This document shows positions 10,179-20,098 of a stretch of DNA of 64,000 nucleotides, one piece after another. The DNA is from Lachnoclostridium sp. An138. GTDB taxonomy: Bacteria; Bacillota; Clostridia; Lachnospirales; Lachnospiraceae. The notes under the pieces are model-generated. The model did not search any database. It saw nothing but the letters and a program-made list of their open reading frames with translations, and was not told the DNA's origin. The stretch lies in the NCBI RefSeq assembly GCF_002160765.1, contig NZ_NFLF01000007.1, positions 105,616 through 169,615 of the forward strand, in the 5' to 3' direction. The number at the start of each line of letters is the position of its first letter. Position 1 is the stretch's first letter. Position numbers and translations under genes: made by a program.

Positions 10179-12761
10179 ATGAATATCAGTAAATTTACGC
10201 AGAAGTCAATTCAGGCAGTAAATGACCTGGAAAAGCTGGCATACGAGTACGGCAACCAGGAAATCGAACAGGAACACCTTCTGATGAGCCTGCTCCGTCA
10301 GGAAGACAGCCTGATTCTGAAGTTAATCGCCAAGATGGGCATCGATCAGAATCTGTTCATGAACGGAGTGGAACAGGCTTTAAATAAGAGAGTAAAGGTA
10401 TCAGGCGGCCAGCCTTACGTGGGCCAGTACTTAAATAAGGTACTGGTAAACGCCGAGGATGTGGCAAAACACATGGGGGATGAGTATGTCTCTGTGGAGC
10501 ATCTCTTTCTCTCCATGCTGAATGACCCCAGCCCCTCTATCAAAGAGCTGTTCCGGGAATACGGCATTACAAAGGATAAGTTTTTACAGGCGCTGTCCAC
10601 AGTCCGGGGCAACCAGCGGGTAACCACAGATAACCCGGAAGCCACGTATGACACTTTGAATAAGTACGGTTCCGATTTGGTGGAGCGGGCCAGAGAACAG
10701 AAGCTCGATCCGGTCATCGGACGTGATTCCGAGATCCGCAATGTGATCCGGATTCTGTCCCGTAAGACAAAAAACAATCCGGTGCTCATCGGTGAGCCCG
10801 GCGTCGGCAAAACGGCTGTGGTAGAAGGACTGGCCCAGCGGATTGTCCGGGGCGACGTGCCGGAAGGCCTGAAGGATAAGAAGATTTTCTCCCTGGATAT
10901 GGGCGCTCTGGTGGCCGGAGCCAAATACCGGGGCGAATTTGAAGAACGTCTCAAAGCCGTGCTGGAGGAAGTCCGCAAGAGCGAGGGACAGATCATTCTG
11001 TTCATCGATGAGCTGCACCTGATCGTGGGCGCAGGCAAGACGGATGGAGCCATGGATGCGGGAAACATGCTCAAACCCATGCTTGCAAGGGGCGAGCTCC
11101 ACTGCATCGGCGCCACCACGCTGGATGAGTACCGCCAGTATATCGAAAAGGACGCGGCCCTGGAGCGCCGGTTCCAGCCTGTCATGGTTGACGAGCCGAC
11201 GGTGGAGGATACCATTTCCATTCTCCGTGGTCTGAAGGAACGCTACGAGGTCTTCCACGGCGTGAAGATTACGGACGCGGCCCTGGTCGCTGCCGCTACC
11301 CTCTCCCACCGTTACATCTCCGACCGGTTCCTGCCGGACAAAGCCATCGACCTGGTGGATGAGGCCTGCGCACTGATTAAGACGGAGCTGGATTCCATGC
11401 CCACAGAACTGGATGAGTTGAGACGGAAAATCATGCAGCTGGAAATTGAGGAAGCTGCCCTGAAGAAAGAGACCGACCACTTAAGCCAGGAGCGTCTGGA
11501 GCATCTGCAGAGAGAACTGGCTGATCTGCGCGACGAATTCAACGCAAAGAAAGCTCAGTGGGACAACGAAAAGACCTCTGTGGAGCGTCTGCAGAAGCTG
11601 CGTGAGGAAATCGAAGACATCAACAAACAGATTCAGACCGCCCAGCAAAATTACGACCTGAATAAGGCCGCCGAGCTGCAGTACGGCCGCCTGCCCCAGC
11701 TGCAGAAGGAGCTGGCACAGGAAGAAGAGGCCATCAGCAAAGAAGATCTGTCTCTGGTGCATGAGGCCGTCACAGAGGACGAGATCGCCCGCATTGTCTC
11801 CCGCTGGACCGGTATTCCGGTGGCGAAGCTGACCGAGAGCGAGCGGAACAAGACGCTCCACCTGGACGACGAGCTCCATAAACGGGTCATCGGCCAGGAT
11901 GAGGCGGTAACTCTTGTTTCCGAGGCCATCATCCGTTCCAAGGCCGGCATCAAGGACCCGACCAAGCCCATTGGTTCCTTCCTGTTCCTGGGACCCACCG
12001 GCGTGGGCAAGACGGAACTTGCGAAGGCGCTGGCGGCCAGCCTGTTTGACGACGAACAGAATATGGTGCGGATCGATATGAGCGAATACATGGAGAAATA
12101 CTCCGTATCAAGGCTGATCGGAGCGCCGCCCGGATATGTGGGCTACGAGGAGGGCGGCCAGCTGACGGAAGCTGTCCGCAGAAAGCCTTACTCCGTCGTA
12201 CTGTTTGATGAGATTGAAAAGGCCCACCCGGACGTATTCAATGTGCTGCTCCAGGTGCTGGACGACGGCCGGATCACCGATTCCCAGGGGCGGACCGTGG
12301 ATTTTAAGAACACAATCCTGATCATGACTTCCAACATCGGTTCCTCCTACCTGCTGGACGGCATCGACGCAGACGGCAATATCACGCCCCAGGCCCAGGA
12401 GCTGGTTATGAACGACCTTCGGAATCATTTCCGTCCGGAGTTCCTGAACCGGCTGGATGAGACCATTCTCTTCAAGCCGCTGACCAAGAGCAATATTACC
12501 TCTATCATCGACCTGCTGCTGGCAGAGCTGAACGGCCGTCTGGCAGAACGTGAGCTTCAGATTGAGCTCACCACCAGCGCGAAGACTTATATCGCAGACC
12601 ACGGCTTTGACCCGGTATACGGCGCGCGGCCGCTGAAGCGGTATATGCAGAAATATGTGGAAACACTGGCTGCCAAGCTGATTCTGGCCGGAGACATCTC
12701 TACCGGCGAGACCATCGTCATCGATGTGGCTGACGATAAGCTGGAGGCAAAAGTGAAATAA
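10179..12761 (+). CDS. clpB: ATP-dependent chaperone ClpB
   Basis: A disaggregase of 860 residues that works with DnaK. It has an N-terminal Clp repeat domain ([26 protein letters not shown]) and NBD1 with GEPGVGKTA and [14 protein letters not shown] long coiled-coil M domain follows, then NBD2 with GPTGVGKTE and [19 protein letters not shown]. The M domain marks it as ClpB rather than ClpC or ClpE. I start at [17 protein letters not shown] lies 8 bases before this ATG, and the 21 residues upstream in frame belong to the leader. It is divergent from the hrcA operon and ends in a strong terminator. Confidence 0.97.
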   Translation: MNISKFTQKSIQAVNDLEKLAYEYGNQEIEQEHLLMSLLRQEDSLILKLIAKMGIDQNLFMNGVEQALNKRVKVSGGQPYVGQYLNKVLVNAEDVAKHMGDEYVSVEHLFLSMLNDPSPSIKELFREYGITKDKFLQALSTVRGNQRVTTDNPEATYDTLNKYGSDLVERAREQKLDPVIGRDSEIRNVIRILSRKTKNNPVLIGEPGVGKTAVVEGLAQRIVRGDVPEGLKDKKIFSLDMGALVAGAKYRGEFEERLKAVLEEVRKSEGQIILFIDELHLIVGAGKTDGAMDAGNMLKPMLARGELHCIGATTLDEYRQYIEKDAALERRFQPVMVDEPTVEDTISILRGLKERYEVFHGVKITDAALVAAATLSHRYISDRFLPDKAIDLVDEACALIKTELDSMPTELDELRRKIMQLEIEEAALKKETDHLSQERLEHLQRELADLRDEFNAKKAQWDNEKTSVERLQKLREEIEDINKQIQTAQQNYDLNKAAELQYGRLPQLQKELAQEEEAISKEDLSLVHEAVTEDEIARIVSRWTGIPVAKLTESERNKTLHLDDELHKRVIGQDEAVTLVSEAIIRSKAGIKDPTKPIGSFLFLGPTGVGKTELAKALAASLFDDEQNMVRIDMSEYMEKYSVSRLIGAPPGYVGYEEGGQLTEAVRRKPYSVVLFDEIEKAHPDVFNVLLQVLDDGRITDSQGRTVDFKNTILIMTSNIGSSYLLDGIDADGNITPQAQELVMNDLRNHFRPEFLNRLDETILFKPLTKSNITSIIDLLLAELNGRLAERELQIELTTSAKTYIADHGFDPVYGARPLKRYMQKYVETLAAKLILAGDISTGETIVIDVADDKLEAKVK

Positions 12762-12771
12762 AAAGAGAACA

Positions 12772-12824
12772 GGGTTTGCGGCCCGGCCAAAAAATACGGC
12801 CGGACCGCAGACCCTTTCTTTTAT
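12772..12824 (+). terminator. terminator after clpB, shared with convergent gene
   Basis: A long GC-rich stem, GGGTTTGCGGCCCGGCC against GGCCGGACCGCAGACCC with two mismatched or wobble steps and an A-rich loop, is followed by TTTCTTTT. It lies between the convergent clpB and PAP2 genes and could serve both. Confidence 0.9.
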
Positions 12825-13366
12825 TACCTGACAGTTCCCGTTTTTCTTTTCCAGACAAGCTTCCACGCTATAACGCCTGTCAGACAGCCGATAATTGCGC
12901 CTCCCATCACATCCGTCGGAAAATGCGCGCCCAGATACAGCCTGGAAAACGCAATCAGCGCCGCCAGGATCATAGCGGGAATTCCTGCCTTCGGGGACAT
13001 GCACAGAAACAGTACGCTCGCCACTGCAAACGCACTTCCGGTATGTCCGGAAGGAAACGAATAGTCCGAGGACTCCCTTGTGATCAGTTGAAGTCCTTCC
13101 AGCAACACATAAGGACGCACACGGGCCACCACATTTTTCAGAATAAGATTCAGGAAAACATAATCCAGGGCCAGAGAAAGAGAAGCCGTAAGTCCCACCT
13201 TCCGCCAGCGGGGAACGAGAAGCAGTACCAGGCAGGTCAGAATCGCCAGAAAGCCTCCGTCACCCAGAGAAGTAATAAACTGCATGATGGTATCCAGAAC
13301 AGGACCGCGCACACTGTTCTGCAGAAACATCAGAAACTGTTCTTCCCATTCAAAAAATGCTTCCAA
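12824..13366 (-). CDS. PAP2 family membrane phosphatase
   Basis: An integral membrane protein of 180 residues with the three PAP2 motifs: KNVVARVRP (KxxxxxxRP, near residue 77), PSGHT (near 103) and SRLYLGAHFPTD (SRxxxxxHxxxD, near 140). The two His and the Arg form the catalytic site, which removes phosphate from lipid phosphates such as undecaprenyl pyrophosphate or phosphatidate; the substrate cannot be told from sequence. Several hydrophobic helices surround the motifs. It follows the MerR/RDD gene by 3 bp, so the pair is almost certainly one transcript, and may serve in envelope lipid recycling (inference). Confidence 0.9.
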   Translation of the reverse strand: MEAFFEWEEQFLMFLQNSVRGPVLDTIMQFITSLGDGGFLAILTCLVLLLVPRWRKVGLTASLSLALDYVFLNLILKNVVARVRPYVLLEGLQLITRESSDYSFPSGHTGSAFAVASVLFLCMSPKAGIPAMILAALIAFSRLYLGAHFPTDVMGGAIIGCLTGVIAWKLVWKRKTGTVR

Positions 13367-13369
13367 ATT

Positions 13370-14869
13370 TCATCCTCCCGCTGCTGCCTGCTTCCTCATG
13401 GAAAATTCTCTCAGATAATAGGCGTCCTCTGAGCTGCCCATGAGATACTCCGAAGACCACTGACTGTAATTCTTCATCTCTGTATGAAGATAAAACTCTG
13501 TTCCTGCCTCCTTGAAAGAAAGGCTTCCGTTCTCCTGCACAGCCAGCCTGTTTCCCAGCCTCACAGCTGTCCATACAGACAGAGGCGCGTTTCTTGAAGC
13601 CCCCGCAAAGGCCAGGGCCGCAATCTGCTCCTGCATCTGAAACGAGTCCATCAGCTCTCCGCCGCCTTCCAATTCCACCCGGACCGTTACTCCGGTCAGA
13701 ACTCCGTCTTCTTCTTCGAAGATAAAATCCGGCCATCGGAAAGAAGCCGGGAACTGGTACACAATATCCGTCGAGGCATCTGCCCATTCCCCTTCTTCGT
13801 TCAGTTTTTTGTTCCAGAAATCATTCTGATAATATTCCGCGTAAAAGTTATAGTTTTCCGCAAACTCTTCCACGGTAATCTCTCCCCGGTTGGGAGGGGC
13901 AGGAAGAACAAAACACAGGCCGATATCTGCCGCCAGTATCAGAAGAGCCGCCATCACATACAGAACCGTCCTCCGGCCCCTCGTATCCTTCAGCGTAAGC
14001 TCCGCTTCTCCCAGCCCTTCCCACTTCAGAAGCTCTCCGCTCATACAGGTTCCGTAGCTCTTAAAATAGCGGTACAGAGAGTAGATGGGAATTCCAAGCC
14101 CCATGCCCCACAGCGCCACCTGCCAGGTACGGCTCAGTCCTTCCAGATACGTAAGCTTTCTTCCATCCTCATGCTCCAGCCGGAATCCCAGAATGGCTTT
14201 TCCCGGCGTCGTCCCGAATCCCCGCAGGAATGCCGGCTCCAGAAACAGCATCAGGCCAAGAGGCGCCGCATTCCCCAGAACAGTCAGAAGTAATTCTGTT
14301 CTGAACAGATTGACTTTCAGAACAAAGACAAGGAAAGCAGTCCACAGCAGACTGTAAAGGTTCCAGTCCAGCATGCGGGCCCAATATCTCCGCCAGGGCG
14401 CCCGAAGCCTGGGCAGGCGGTCTGTCTCCCGTCTCATATCCCGCAGCGCGCTTTTCCCCTCCGGATGGTCAGAACTCCGGACTTCCACATCTGTCTGCCG
14501 CAGAGGCTTCTCCAGCTGAGCCAGATATTTTTCCGCGTCCAGCCCCTCAAATTCTGCCCTGTCCCGCCGCATGGAGCGGCACACCTCTCTGGCGCGTTCC
14601 GTCTCCCATTCTCTCCTCTCCAGCCTTTGAAGCTGTATCGCCAGAGCTTCCGAAAGCTCCTCTTTCCCTTCCTGCAGAGAACGGATCTCTTCCAGGGAAA
14701 ACTGCAGACGCCGAAACAGGCAGATTCTGCGGAGAGTCTGTAAATCTTCTTCCGAATAATCCCGGTATCCATTTTCACGCCGTACCGGATTCAGAAGTTT
14801 TTCCTTCTCATAAAAGCGGATATTCGCCCTTTCCAGCCCCGATTTCTGTTCCAGCTCTCTAATTGTCAT
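13370..14869 (-). CDS. membrane-anchored MerR regulator fused to RDD domain
   Basis: The protein has 499 residues. It opens with a MerR winged helix (MTIRELEQKSGLERANIRFY, ENGYRDYSEEDLQTLRRI) and a coiled-coil dimer helix to about residue 110. An RDD-type membrane domain follows (PWRRYWARMLDWNLYSLLW, then GTTPGKAILGFRLEH) with several membrane helices. One more helix (VMAALLILAADIGLCFV) leads to an extracytoplasmic C-terminal domain of about 180 residues. This is a one-component sensor design: DNA binding inside, sensing in or outside the membrane (inference). Its likely target is its own promoter, which has the long spacer typical of MerR control, and with it the PAP2 phosphatase gene 3 bp downstream. 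Confidence 0.85.
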   Translation of the reverse strand: MTIRELEQKSGLERANIRFYEKEKLLNPVRRENGYRDYSEEDLQTLRRICLFRRLQFSLEEIRSLQEGKEELSEALAIQLQRLERREWETERAREVCRSMRRDRAEFEGLDAEKYLAQLEKPLRQTDVEVRSSDHPEGKSALRDMRRETDRLPRLRAPWRRYWARMLDWNLYSLLWTAFLVFVLKVNLFRTELLLTVLGNAAPLGLMLFLEPAFLRGFGTTPGKAILGFRLEHEDGRKLTYLEGLSRTWQVALWGMGLGIPIYSLYRYFKSYGTCMSGELLKWEGLGEAELTLKDTRGRRTVLYVMAALLILAADIGLCFVLPAPPNRGEITVEEFAENYNFYAEYYQNDFWNKKLNEEGEWADASTDIVYQFPASFRWPDFIFEEEDGVLTGVTVRVELEGGGELMDSFQMQEQIAALAFAGASRNAPLSVWTAVRLGNRLAVQENGSLSFKEAGTEFYLHTEMKNYSQWSSEYLMGSSEDAYYLREFSMRKQAAAGG

Positions 14870-14937
14870 CTCCGTTTCCTCCTGCCTGCACCCCTCCGGT
14901 TCGTCTCTGACTGCCCGGGAGGCTTCTTTTTACGTTC

Positions 14938-14968
14938 ATTCTAAAGTATCAAGCAGGTTCACAGTCAA
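14938..14968 (-). promoter_or_regulatory. MerR-type promoter with 19-bp spacer
   Basis: On the minus strand, TTGACT (14968-14963) and TAGAAT (14943-14938) are separated by 19 bases. MerR-family regulators act on promoters whose -35 and -10 boxes are spaced 19-20 bp. It stands about 70 bp upstream of the MerR/RDD gene, so autoregulation is likely. Confidence 0.55.
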
Positions 14969-15107
14969 TACAGATCAGCAAAAACTGCCGTTTTTATCTC
15001 CTGCCGGCCTTTTCTTCCCTGCAGCAGCTCTCTGTCAGCTTCTGTCTTCCCTAATCTTCCCTGCGCAGCTCTCTGCCGCTTCCGCATCTTTCTGTTTTCC
15101 GTAAGAT

Positions 15108-15338
15108 TCAGATCTCTGTAAACGTATATCTCTGCAGCAGACCGGAAGTATTCACATGATAAATCACCGTACCGTCCGCCAGATCCTCCCGCTCGTAGGT
15201 AAAATCCCGCTCTCCCTGATGGCGGCTGACCACATAGGCTTCCAGATCCGCAATAGGCACTTCTTCGATAAACACATCCCGCATCTGATTGTTGGAACAC
15301 TGGTTGAAAATCTCGTGTACTACTTCATATTCTTTCAT
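15108..15338 (-). CDS. small conserved-looking hypothetical protein
   Basis: The protein has 76 residues, starts after a good GGAAGGAG site, and shows no membrane segment. The sequence (KEYEVVHEIFNQCSNNQMRD, DGTVIYHVNTSGLLQRYTF) has the balanced composition of a folded cytoplasmic protein. It lies 30 bp downstream of a DUF2142 membrane protein gene. I do not recognise a named family. The 238 bp between it and the MerR/RDD gene hold the MerR promoter and otherwise nothing clear. Confidence 0.7.
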   Translation of the reverse strand: MKEYEVVHEIFNQCSNNQMRDVFIEEVPIADLEAYVVSRHQGERDFTYEREDLADGTVIYHVNTSGLLQRYTFTEI

Positions 15339-15368
15339 GAGCAGTTCTCTCCTTCCACAAATGAGTCT

Positions 15369-17273
15369 TTAATAGGGCGGCTGAATATTCGGAATACAGT
15401 ATACCCCAAAGGAATACAGCGACAGCACTGCTGTGGCGCAGATTATGATCTGGAACCATTTCTGCCTGGCGGCTTCCGGCTTCAGTCCCGCAGCATGGGC
15501 GGCAAAAATCAGCACCGGAAGCATATAGCGTCCCTGAGCCTGAAAATCCACAAACCAGGCGTTATAAATCACAAGGGCATAGGAAATCAGCCCGCAGACG
15601 AACAGGAGCGCCAGCTTCACCTTCCGCTCCGCATGTCCCTTTTCGCGGATAACCTGCCAGCAGATTCCCAGAAGAAACATCAGATAAATGACTCCCATCA
15701 GCGTACAGTACCAGTCCGGACTGGGGAACTGCAGGCTTCCGTAGGTCCCCACAAAGGATCGGAACAGCGTCTTGTTCAGCCCCATGCCAAACAGTACTTC
15801 CGTGAGCGCAACACCCTTGCCGTACAGATTGAAGGCAGAGCTCTGCACAGACGGGGGCGAAGCCGGATTCAGTTTCGGGATCGCGACTGCCTCCTGCATC
15901 TCAAGAAGCACCTGTCCCCGCTGGAATCCGTAGTGCAGAAATTCCGGTATATACCGAATTCCCAGAAACAGCAGGGCAGCCCCGGAAAGCCACAGGTATA
16001 CTGTAAACTGCTGCCTTCTCTGTTCTTTGCGCTGCGCAAAAAGATCCGCCATCAGCATAAACACCGCATAAATCGCCAGAACATAATAATTCTGTTTTGA
16101 CATGAAAATATTGGAAAACAGGAAGCCGAGAAGAAGCACTTTCCAGAAATTCCGTCTGTTTATGCCGGTCTCTGTAAGCCTGTGCAGCATACTGTCCGGA
16201 TTTGCCACCTGATAAAGAGCCAGAACTCCCACCGCAAAATCCAGAGCATCTGAAGTACAGTAGGTATACAGATACCAGACCTGGGGCGTCAGATATAAAG
16301 CGCACAGAAGAAAACGATTCTTCTTCAGATTCCAGAACAGCAGATACATCAGTCCCGCAAACATCATGACACTGAAAAGCCGGGCTCCGTGTTCAAAAGT
16401 AAACAGCCTTGCAATCTGCGCCGCAAAGATGTAAAACAGATTCAGTTCTGTAAGGCGCGCTGTGCCAAAGGCAGAATACGCCTCCGGATCAAGTTCTCTG
16501 GCATCCGGCACAGCCCAGTGGCTGATATAGTACCGGACAGAATAGATACTTTCTGACTCATCCGGATTCAGATCCGATGAGCCGGTAAAGGCCCCGGCCA
16601 GCACCAGCAGGATCGCCGCCACCCCCACTGCGTAAAGCAGCGTATCCACGGCCAGGAAAAAGCGGCCTTCTCTCTGCCGCCAGATACGCCGCCGGTAGAA
16701 TTCCACCACAAAAACCGCGGCTGCCAGTATGGGAATCAGATAGAGAACACCCGTCCTCGCATACTGCCTGGCAATCCCGCTGTAGAACTCCTGAAATGCT
16801 TCCGTGGGAATAAGCTGAGCATCCTCCCCCTGTATCAGAAGTCCCATGGTGCCGGAATCCGTCTCATAGACCTGCACCTGCTCATTGGGCTCAAAGGCCG
16901 CAAGCAGCTCTTCGCCCTCCAGCTTTCCCGCATAAAATCCATTGATAAAGAACGCCATCTCCTTTACCCGGATTTCATTCTCTGAATTATAATCGATGGG
17001 GTCCATCCGCTTCAGAGTACGGCCGTCCCGGAACCGGATGTCCCAGAAAAATATCCTTGCCTCTCCCGGCTTGCTGTAGGTGTCCCTCACACTGTCCAGG
17101 CCCGCATGCTCTGTAAAGGAAGTCAGCGCCTTCCAGTGCCTTCCGGCCCCATAACCTTCATCTTCAAAATCTATCCGTACCTCTGTAAGCACCACGGGCG
17201 GATACAGAAGGAAGCCTGCCAGTATCAAAACCAGCAGCAGAGGCTTCCACCATTTTCTTATCCATGCTCTCAT
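15369..17273 (-). CDS. DUF2142-like polytopic membrane protein (copy 1)
   Basis: The protein has 634 residues: one N-terminal membrane helix, an extracytoplasmic domain of about 140 residues, then many membrane helices. The segment LNPDESESIYSVRYY near residue 236 matches the NPDE motif at the first large loop of DUF2142 proteins, which resemble GT-C glycosyltransferases or polysaccharide-modifying enzymes (inference). The start follows AGGAGA closely. A paralog of the same architecture lies at 20885-22825; both open with a helix ending FPPAVLT or YPPVVLT and share YYISHW/YYAEAD-type and FGTARL/YGTTRL segments. Between them lie the VWA, MoxR and HAD genes. A role in cell-surface glycan assembly is plausible but unproven. 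Confidence 0.8.
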   Translation of the reverse strand: MRAWIRKWWKPLLLVLILAGFLLYPPVVLTEVRIDFEDEGYGAGRHWKALTSFTEHAGLDSVRDTYSKPGEARIFFWDIRFRDGRTLKRMDPIDYNSENEIRVKEMAFFINGFYAGKLEGEELLAAFEPNEQVQVYETDSGTMGLLIQGEDAQLIPTEAFQEFYSGIARQYARTGVLYLIPILAAAVFVVEFYRRRIWRQREGRFFLAVDTLLYAVGVAAILLVLAGAFTGSSDLNPDESESIYSVRYYISHWAVPDARELDPEAYSAFGTARLTELNLFYIFAAQIARLFTFEHGARLFSVMMFAGLMYLLFWNLKKNRFLLCALYLTPQVWYLYTYCTSDALDFAVGVLALYQVANPDSMLHRLTETGINRRNFWKVLLLGFLFSNIFMSKQNYYVLAIYAVFMLMADLFAQRKEQRRQQFTVYLWLSGAALLFLGIRYIPEFLHYGFQRGQVLLEMQEAVAIPKLNPASPPSVQSSAFNLYGKGVALTEVLFGMGLNKTLFRSFVGTYGSLQFPSPDWYCTLMGVIYLMFLLGICWQVIREKGHAERKVKLALLFVCGLISYALVIYNAWFVDFQAQGRYMLPVLIFAAHAAGLKPEAARQKWFQIIICATAVLSLYSFGVYCIPNIQPPY

Positions 17274-17327
17274 GCTTCTTTCTCCTGTCGTATATATTTC
17301 TGTACAGCGTGTTCCCCGGCTTTCTCC

Positions 17328-19160
17328 TTACGGCGTATCATCCAGCTGCCGCCGCAGATACAGACCCACCACGCTGGAAAAATTCATAATATTGCGGATA
17401 TAGGCAAAGTCACGGCCGAAAATTCTCCGCTCCGCCATCAGATCCTCTTCCTCTCCGGCGAAGACGCCCAGCACAGAGATTCCCTCCGCGCGGACCTTAC
17501 GCACCTCCGAAGCGGTATCCCGCACCGCGTAGTCTCCCGCATAGGGAGCCGGATTCCGGCTGTTGGGCCTGTTGACAATGATATCGTTGGGCCGCCCGTC
17601 GCTTAAGACGATAAGTACCTTGTTTTCCTCCGGACGCTCCCGGAGACTGGCCGCCGCCGCCCGGATCGCCAGTCCGTCCCGGTTGTTGGAGGAAGCGTGA
17701 AACTCAAAAATCTTTTTATTTGCTTCTCTCGGATCGTCGTAATCCCGGTACCGCTGCATCACCGTATAGTCCCAGAAGGTACAGAAGCCCATGACCCGAT
17801 GGGGAATTCCCACAATGCTTAAGGCCTCGCTGATAATAAACCCCTGGAGGGCCACCAGGCTCTGCCTGCTTCTCTGGGAACCGCTGGCGTCGATCAGAAC
17901 AAAAACCACAAATTCTGAGCTGTCCTTTTTCACTTCCCGGTCGAACAGTTTTTTGTCCCGGCTCCGGCCCAGCTTCCAGAGTCTTGCCGGCGCGATGGTT
18001 CCGTATTCCGAGCGCACCGTCTCCCGCTCGCTCCGCACCGTCAGCGCCCGGCGCAGGGTGTCTGACAGCTGTTCAATGTTTCTCCGGGAGACGCGCATGT
18101 TATGCCCGTAGACTCTCAGATTGTCTGATTTTGCCCGTCTTGCGTACTCCGACTGATAATTTCTCTTCACCATTCCGGAAAGAATGCCATCGGTAAAATA
18201 CAGGCTGCAGTCCGCATGGGCTCCCCGGCAGAGACTGCGGTTCAGCCTTTCCTGCTCTCCGGGTGTCAGATAAGAGCGGCCGTAATTCAGCTCAATGTAG
18301 GAGTACATCTTTGCCGCGGATTCGGCGTCCACCACCACCCGCTTCATGCGTCTTTCCTTCTTCTCCTGGTCCGTCTGCACCTCGGCAGTCTGCGTCACGG
18401 CCTGCTCCACCCGGTTCAGCACCTGGGTAAGCTCTTCCTCCGCGGCCTCCTCTTCCAGAAACTCCTTCCAGCTGAATTCCTTCAGCTCCTCCATGGTGAC
18501 GGAAAGCACCTTATCCAGGTCTCCGTGATTCCGCTCAAAGTACGGGTCCACCAGCCAGTTGTAAAGCTCATCCACCACCCGGATGATATCCATCACGTCA
18601 TCCGTCTCTTCCAGGCTTTTCAACATGTCCAGGGCCTTCTGCATTCGGCTCTGCACCGGCATTCCGCCCCGGATGGCCTCCTGCATGACCGCAATTCTAA
18701 TCTGCCCGATATACATGGCCGCAAGCCGGTTAAAATCAAATTCCAGTGTATCCGAAAAGGCCTTCTTCCTGATTTCCAGCACGCCGGGCCTTTCCCTGCT
18801 TACCTTCCGGTAGACCGCGCTGTCCACAGCCATCTGGGCCAGAACCGTCAAAGGCTGCTCGTCCGCCCCGCAGTACAGCTTCTTCACCAGATAAAGGCCA
18901 AAAGCGTCCCGGTCAAAATACCTGGAAAAGCCTCCCTGCTTCACCGCGTCATACAAAGAGATATAGGGAGATTTTGAAAAAGAGACCGTATCCAGCTTCA
19001 GATTCAGGCTGTAGTCGCCGCTGACCGTCCAGCAGAGATTCCGGATTCGGTTTTCTATCTCAAACTGATATTCCTCAAAATAATCCTGTTCCAATTCCCG
19101 CTCTAATTTCTGCTCTTTTATCTGCTCTTTTACCTGTTCTTTTTCCCTGTTTTCCATCAT
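17328..19160 (-). CDS. VWA domain protein, CobT/NorD-like, partner of MoxR ATPase
   Basis: The protein has 610 residues. A long charged N-terminal region (highly Glu/Lys/Gln-rich over the first 30 residues) precedes a C-terminal VWA domain from about residue 400: VFVLIDASGSQRSRQS supplies the DxSxS metal motif and IVLSDGRPND the later conserved Asp. The arrangement matches NorD/CobT-type proteins that work with a MoxR/NorQ-type ATPase. Its ATG follows the stop of the MoxR gene immediately, so the two are translationally coupled. No nitric oxide reductase, cobaltochelatase or dehydrogenase gene is near, so the target is unknown. Confidence 0.85.
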   Translation of the reverse strand: MMENREKEQVKEQIKEQKLERELEQDYFEEYQFEIENRIRNLCWTVSGDYSLNLKLDTVSFSKSPYISLYDAVKQGGFSRYFDRDAFGLYLVKKLYCGADEQPLTVLAQMAVDSAVYRKVSRERPGVLEIRKKAFSDTLEFDFNRLAAMYIGQIRIAVMQEAIRGGMPVQSRMQKALDMLKSLEETDDVMDIIRVVDELYNWLVDPYFERNHGDLDKVLSVTMEELKEFSWKEFLEEEAAEEELTQVLNRVEQAVTQTAEVQTDQEKKERRMKRVVVDAESAAKMYSYIELNYGRSYLTPGEQERLNRSLCRGAHADCSLYFTDGILSGMVKRNYQSEYARRAKSDNLRVYGHNMRVSRRNIEQLSDTLRRALTVRSERETVRSEYGTIAPARLWKLGRSRDKKLFDREVKKDSSEFVVFVLIDASGSQRSRQSLVALQGFIISEALSIVGIPHRVMGFCTFWDYTVMQRYRDYDDPREANKKIFEFHASSNNRDGLAIRAAAASLRERPEENKVLIVLSDGRPNDIIVNRPNSRNPAPYAGDYAVRDTASEVRKVRAEGISVLGVFAGEEEDLMAERRIFGRDFAYIRNIMNFSSVVGLYLRRQLDDTP

Positions 19161-20075
19161 TTAAAAAATCTGCTCCGGGGTCCAGTCCTCCGGAACTCTT
19201 GTCATTACAATATCCCCGACAATTTCCTTTTCAAAAATATCAAAGCTCTTATTGGTAATTCCCATGGTAACTGCCGTCCGGGGCTTAAGGCCGCAGCGAA
19301 TGGTTTTCAGCGCTCCGATCATACCGCGCAGATCAAGAGGCTTCGTGGAAATCTCACTGTTGGACGCCTTCAGCTGCAGATCCAGAAACAGGCCCGCAAA
19401 GGTCCGAAGCCCCTCTTCCTTTGCGTCCGGGAAGCTGGAGCGCAGAATCAGCATCAGCGTATCCTCAGAAAGAGGCGGCATATCAATCACCAGGAATCGG
19501 GAAACCAGGGCCTCGTTCAGCTCCCGGGTGCCCGCGTAGCCATAATTCATGGTTCCGATAAACCGCGCAGCCGGGTGGAGCTGGATTCTGTCATAGCCCG
19601 GCACATCGATGAGCCTCCGGTAATCCAGCGTGGCATGCAGAACGGAAACAGCGTCATTTTTCGCCATATTGATCTCGTCGAAGATGCCGAATCCGCCGTT
19701 TTCCGCGCACTGGTAGACGGGCCCCTTGCGAAGCTTTACCTCGTTATCTACGAAGGTGTCTGTTCCGATCAGCGAGCTGCTGTCTGTATTGACATTAAAG
19801 GAAATATTGTAAGAAGGCCGGTGAAAAATCCAGGCAAGATTTTCCGCCAGAATATTTTTTCCGGTGGCCTTGGAACCGCTCAGCAGCACATTTTCTCCCT
19901 GCAGAAGGGCAGCTATGGCCATCTCCAGAATCTCTTTTCCATAAAAAGGAACCGGCGGCTTCACCACCCGGGATTGTACCTTCTCCGGCACCGGATATTC
20001 CTTCCGGAATTTCTCTACCTCCCGGAGCAGTCCGGGACTTACCTGCTGCTCTTCCAAATACTTCAACTCTTCCAT
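19161..20075 (-). CDS. MoxR/CbbQ-type AAA+ ATPase with variant Walker A
   Basis: The protein has 304 residues. The AAA core shows Walker A GSKATGKN near residue 67, Walker B GIFDEINMA near 133, sensor-like GTMNYGYAG near 175 and an arginine-finger candidate in NEALVSRF near 187. The residue after the P-loop Lys is Asn, where Ser or Thr normally coordinates magnesium; this may lower or retune ATPase activity. Family role: an ATP-driven chaperone acting with a VWA adaptor, here encoded directly downstream. The HAD gene is 23 bp upstream. GAGGAG precedes the start. Confidence 0.85.
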   Translation of the reverse strand: MEELKYLEEQQVSPGLLREVEKFRKEYPVPEKVQSRVVKPPVPFYGKEILEMAIAALLQGENVLLSGSKATGKNILAENLAWIFHRPSYNISFNVNTDSSSLIGTDTFVDNEVKLRKGPVYQCAENGGFGIFDEINMAKNDAVSVLHATLDYRRLIDVPGYDRIQLHPAARFIGTMNYGYAGTRELNEALVSRFLVIDMPPLSEDTLMLILRSSFPDAKEEGLRTFAGLFLDLQLKASNSEISTKPLDLRGMIGALKTIRCGLKPRTAVTMGITNKSFDIFEKEIVGDIVMTRVPEDWTPEQIF

Positions 20076-20098
20076 TTTCTACTCCTCACGTTCTTTCA

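Noticed and set aside
12108..13004. Leftward frame of 298 codons across the end of clpB
   Set aside because: Antisense to clpB and running through its terminator; no ribosome site or conserved motif.
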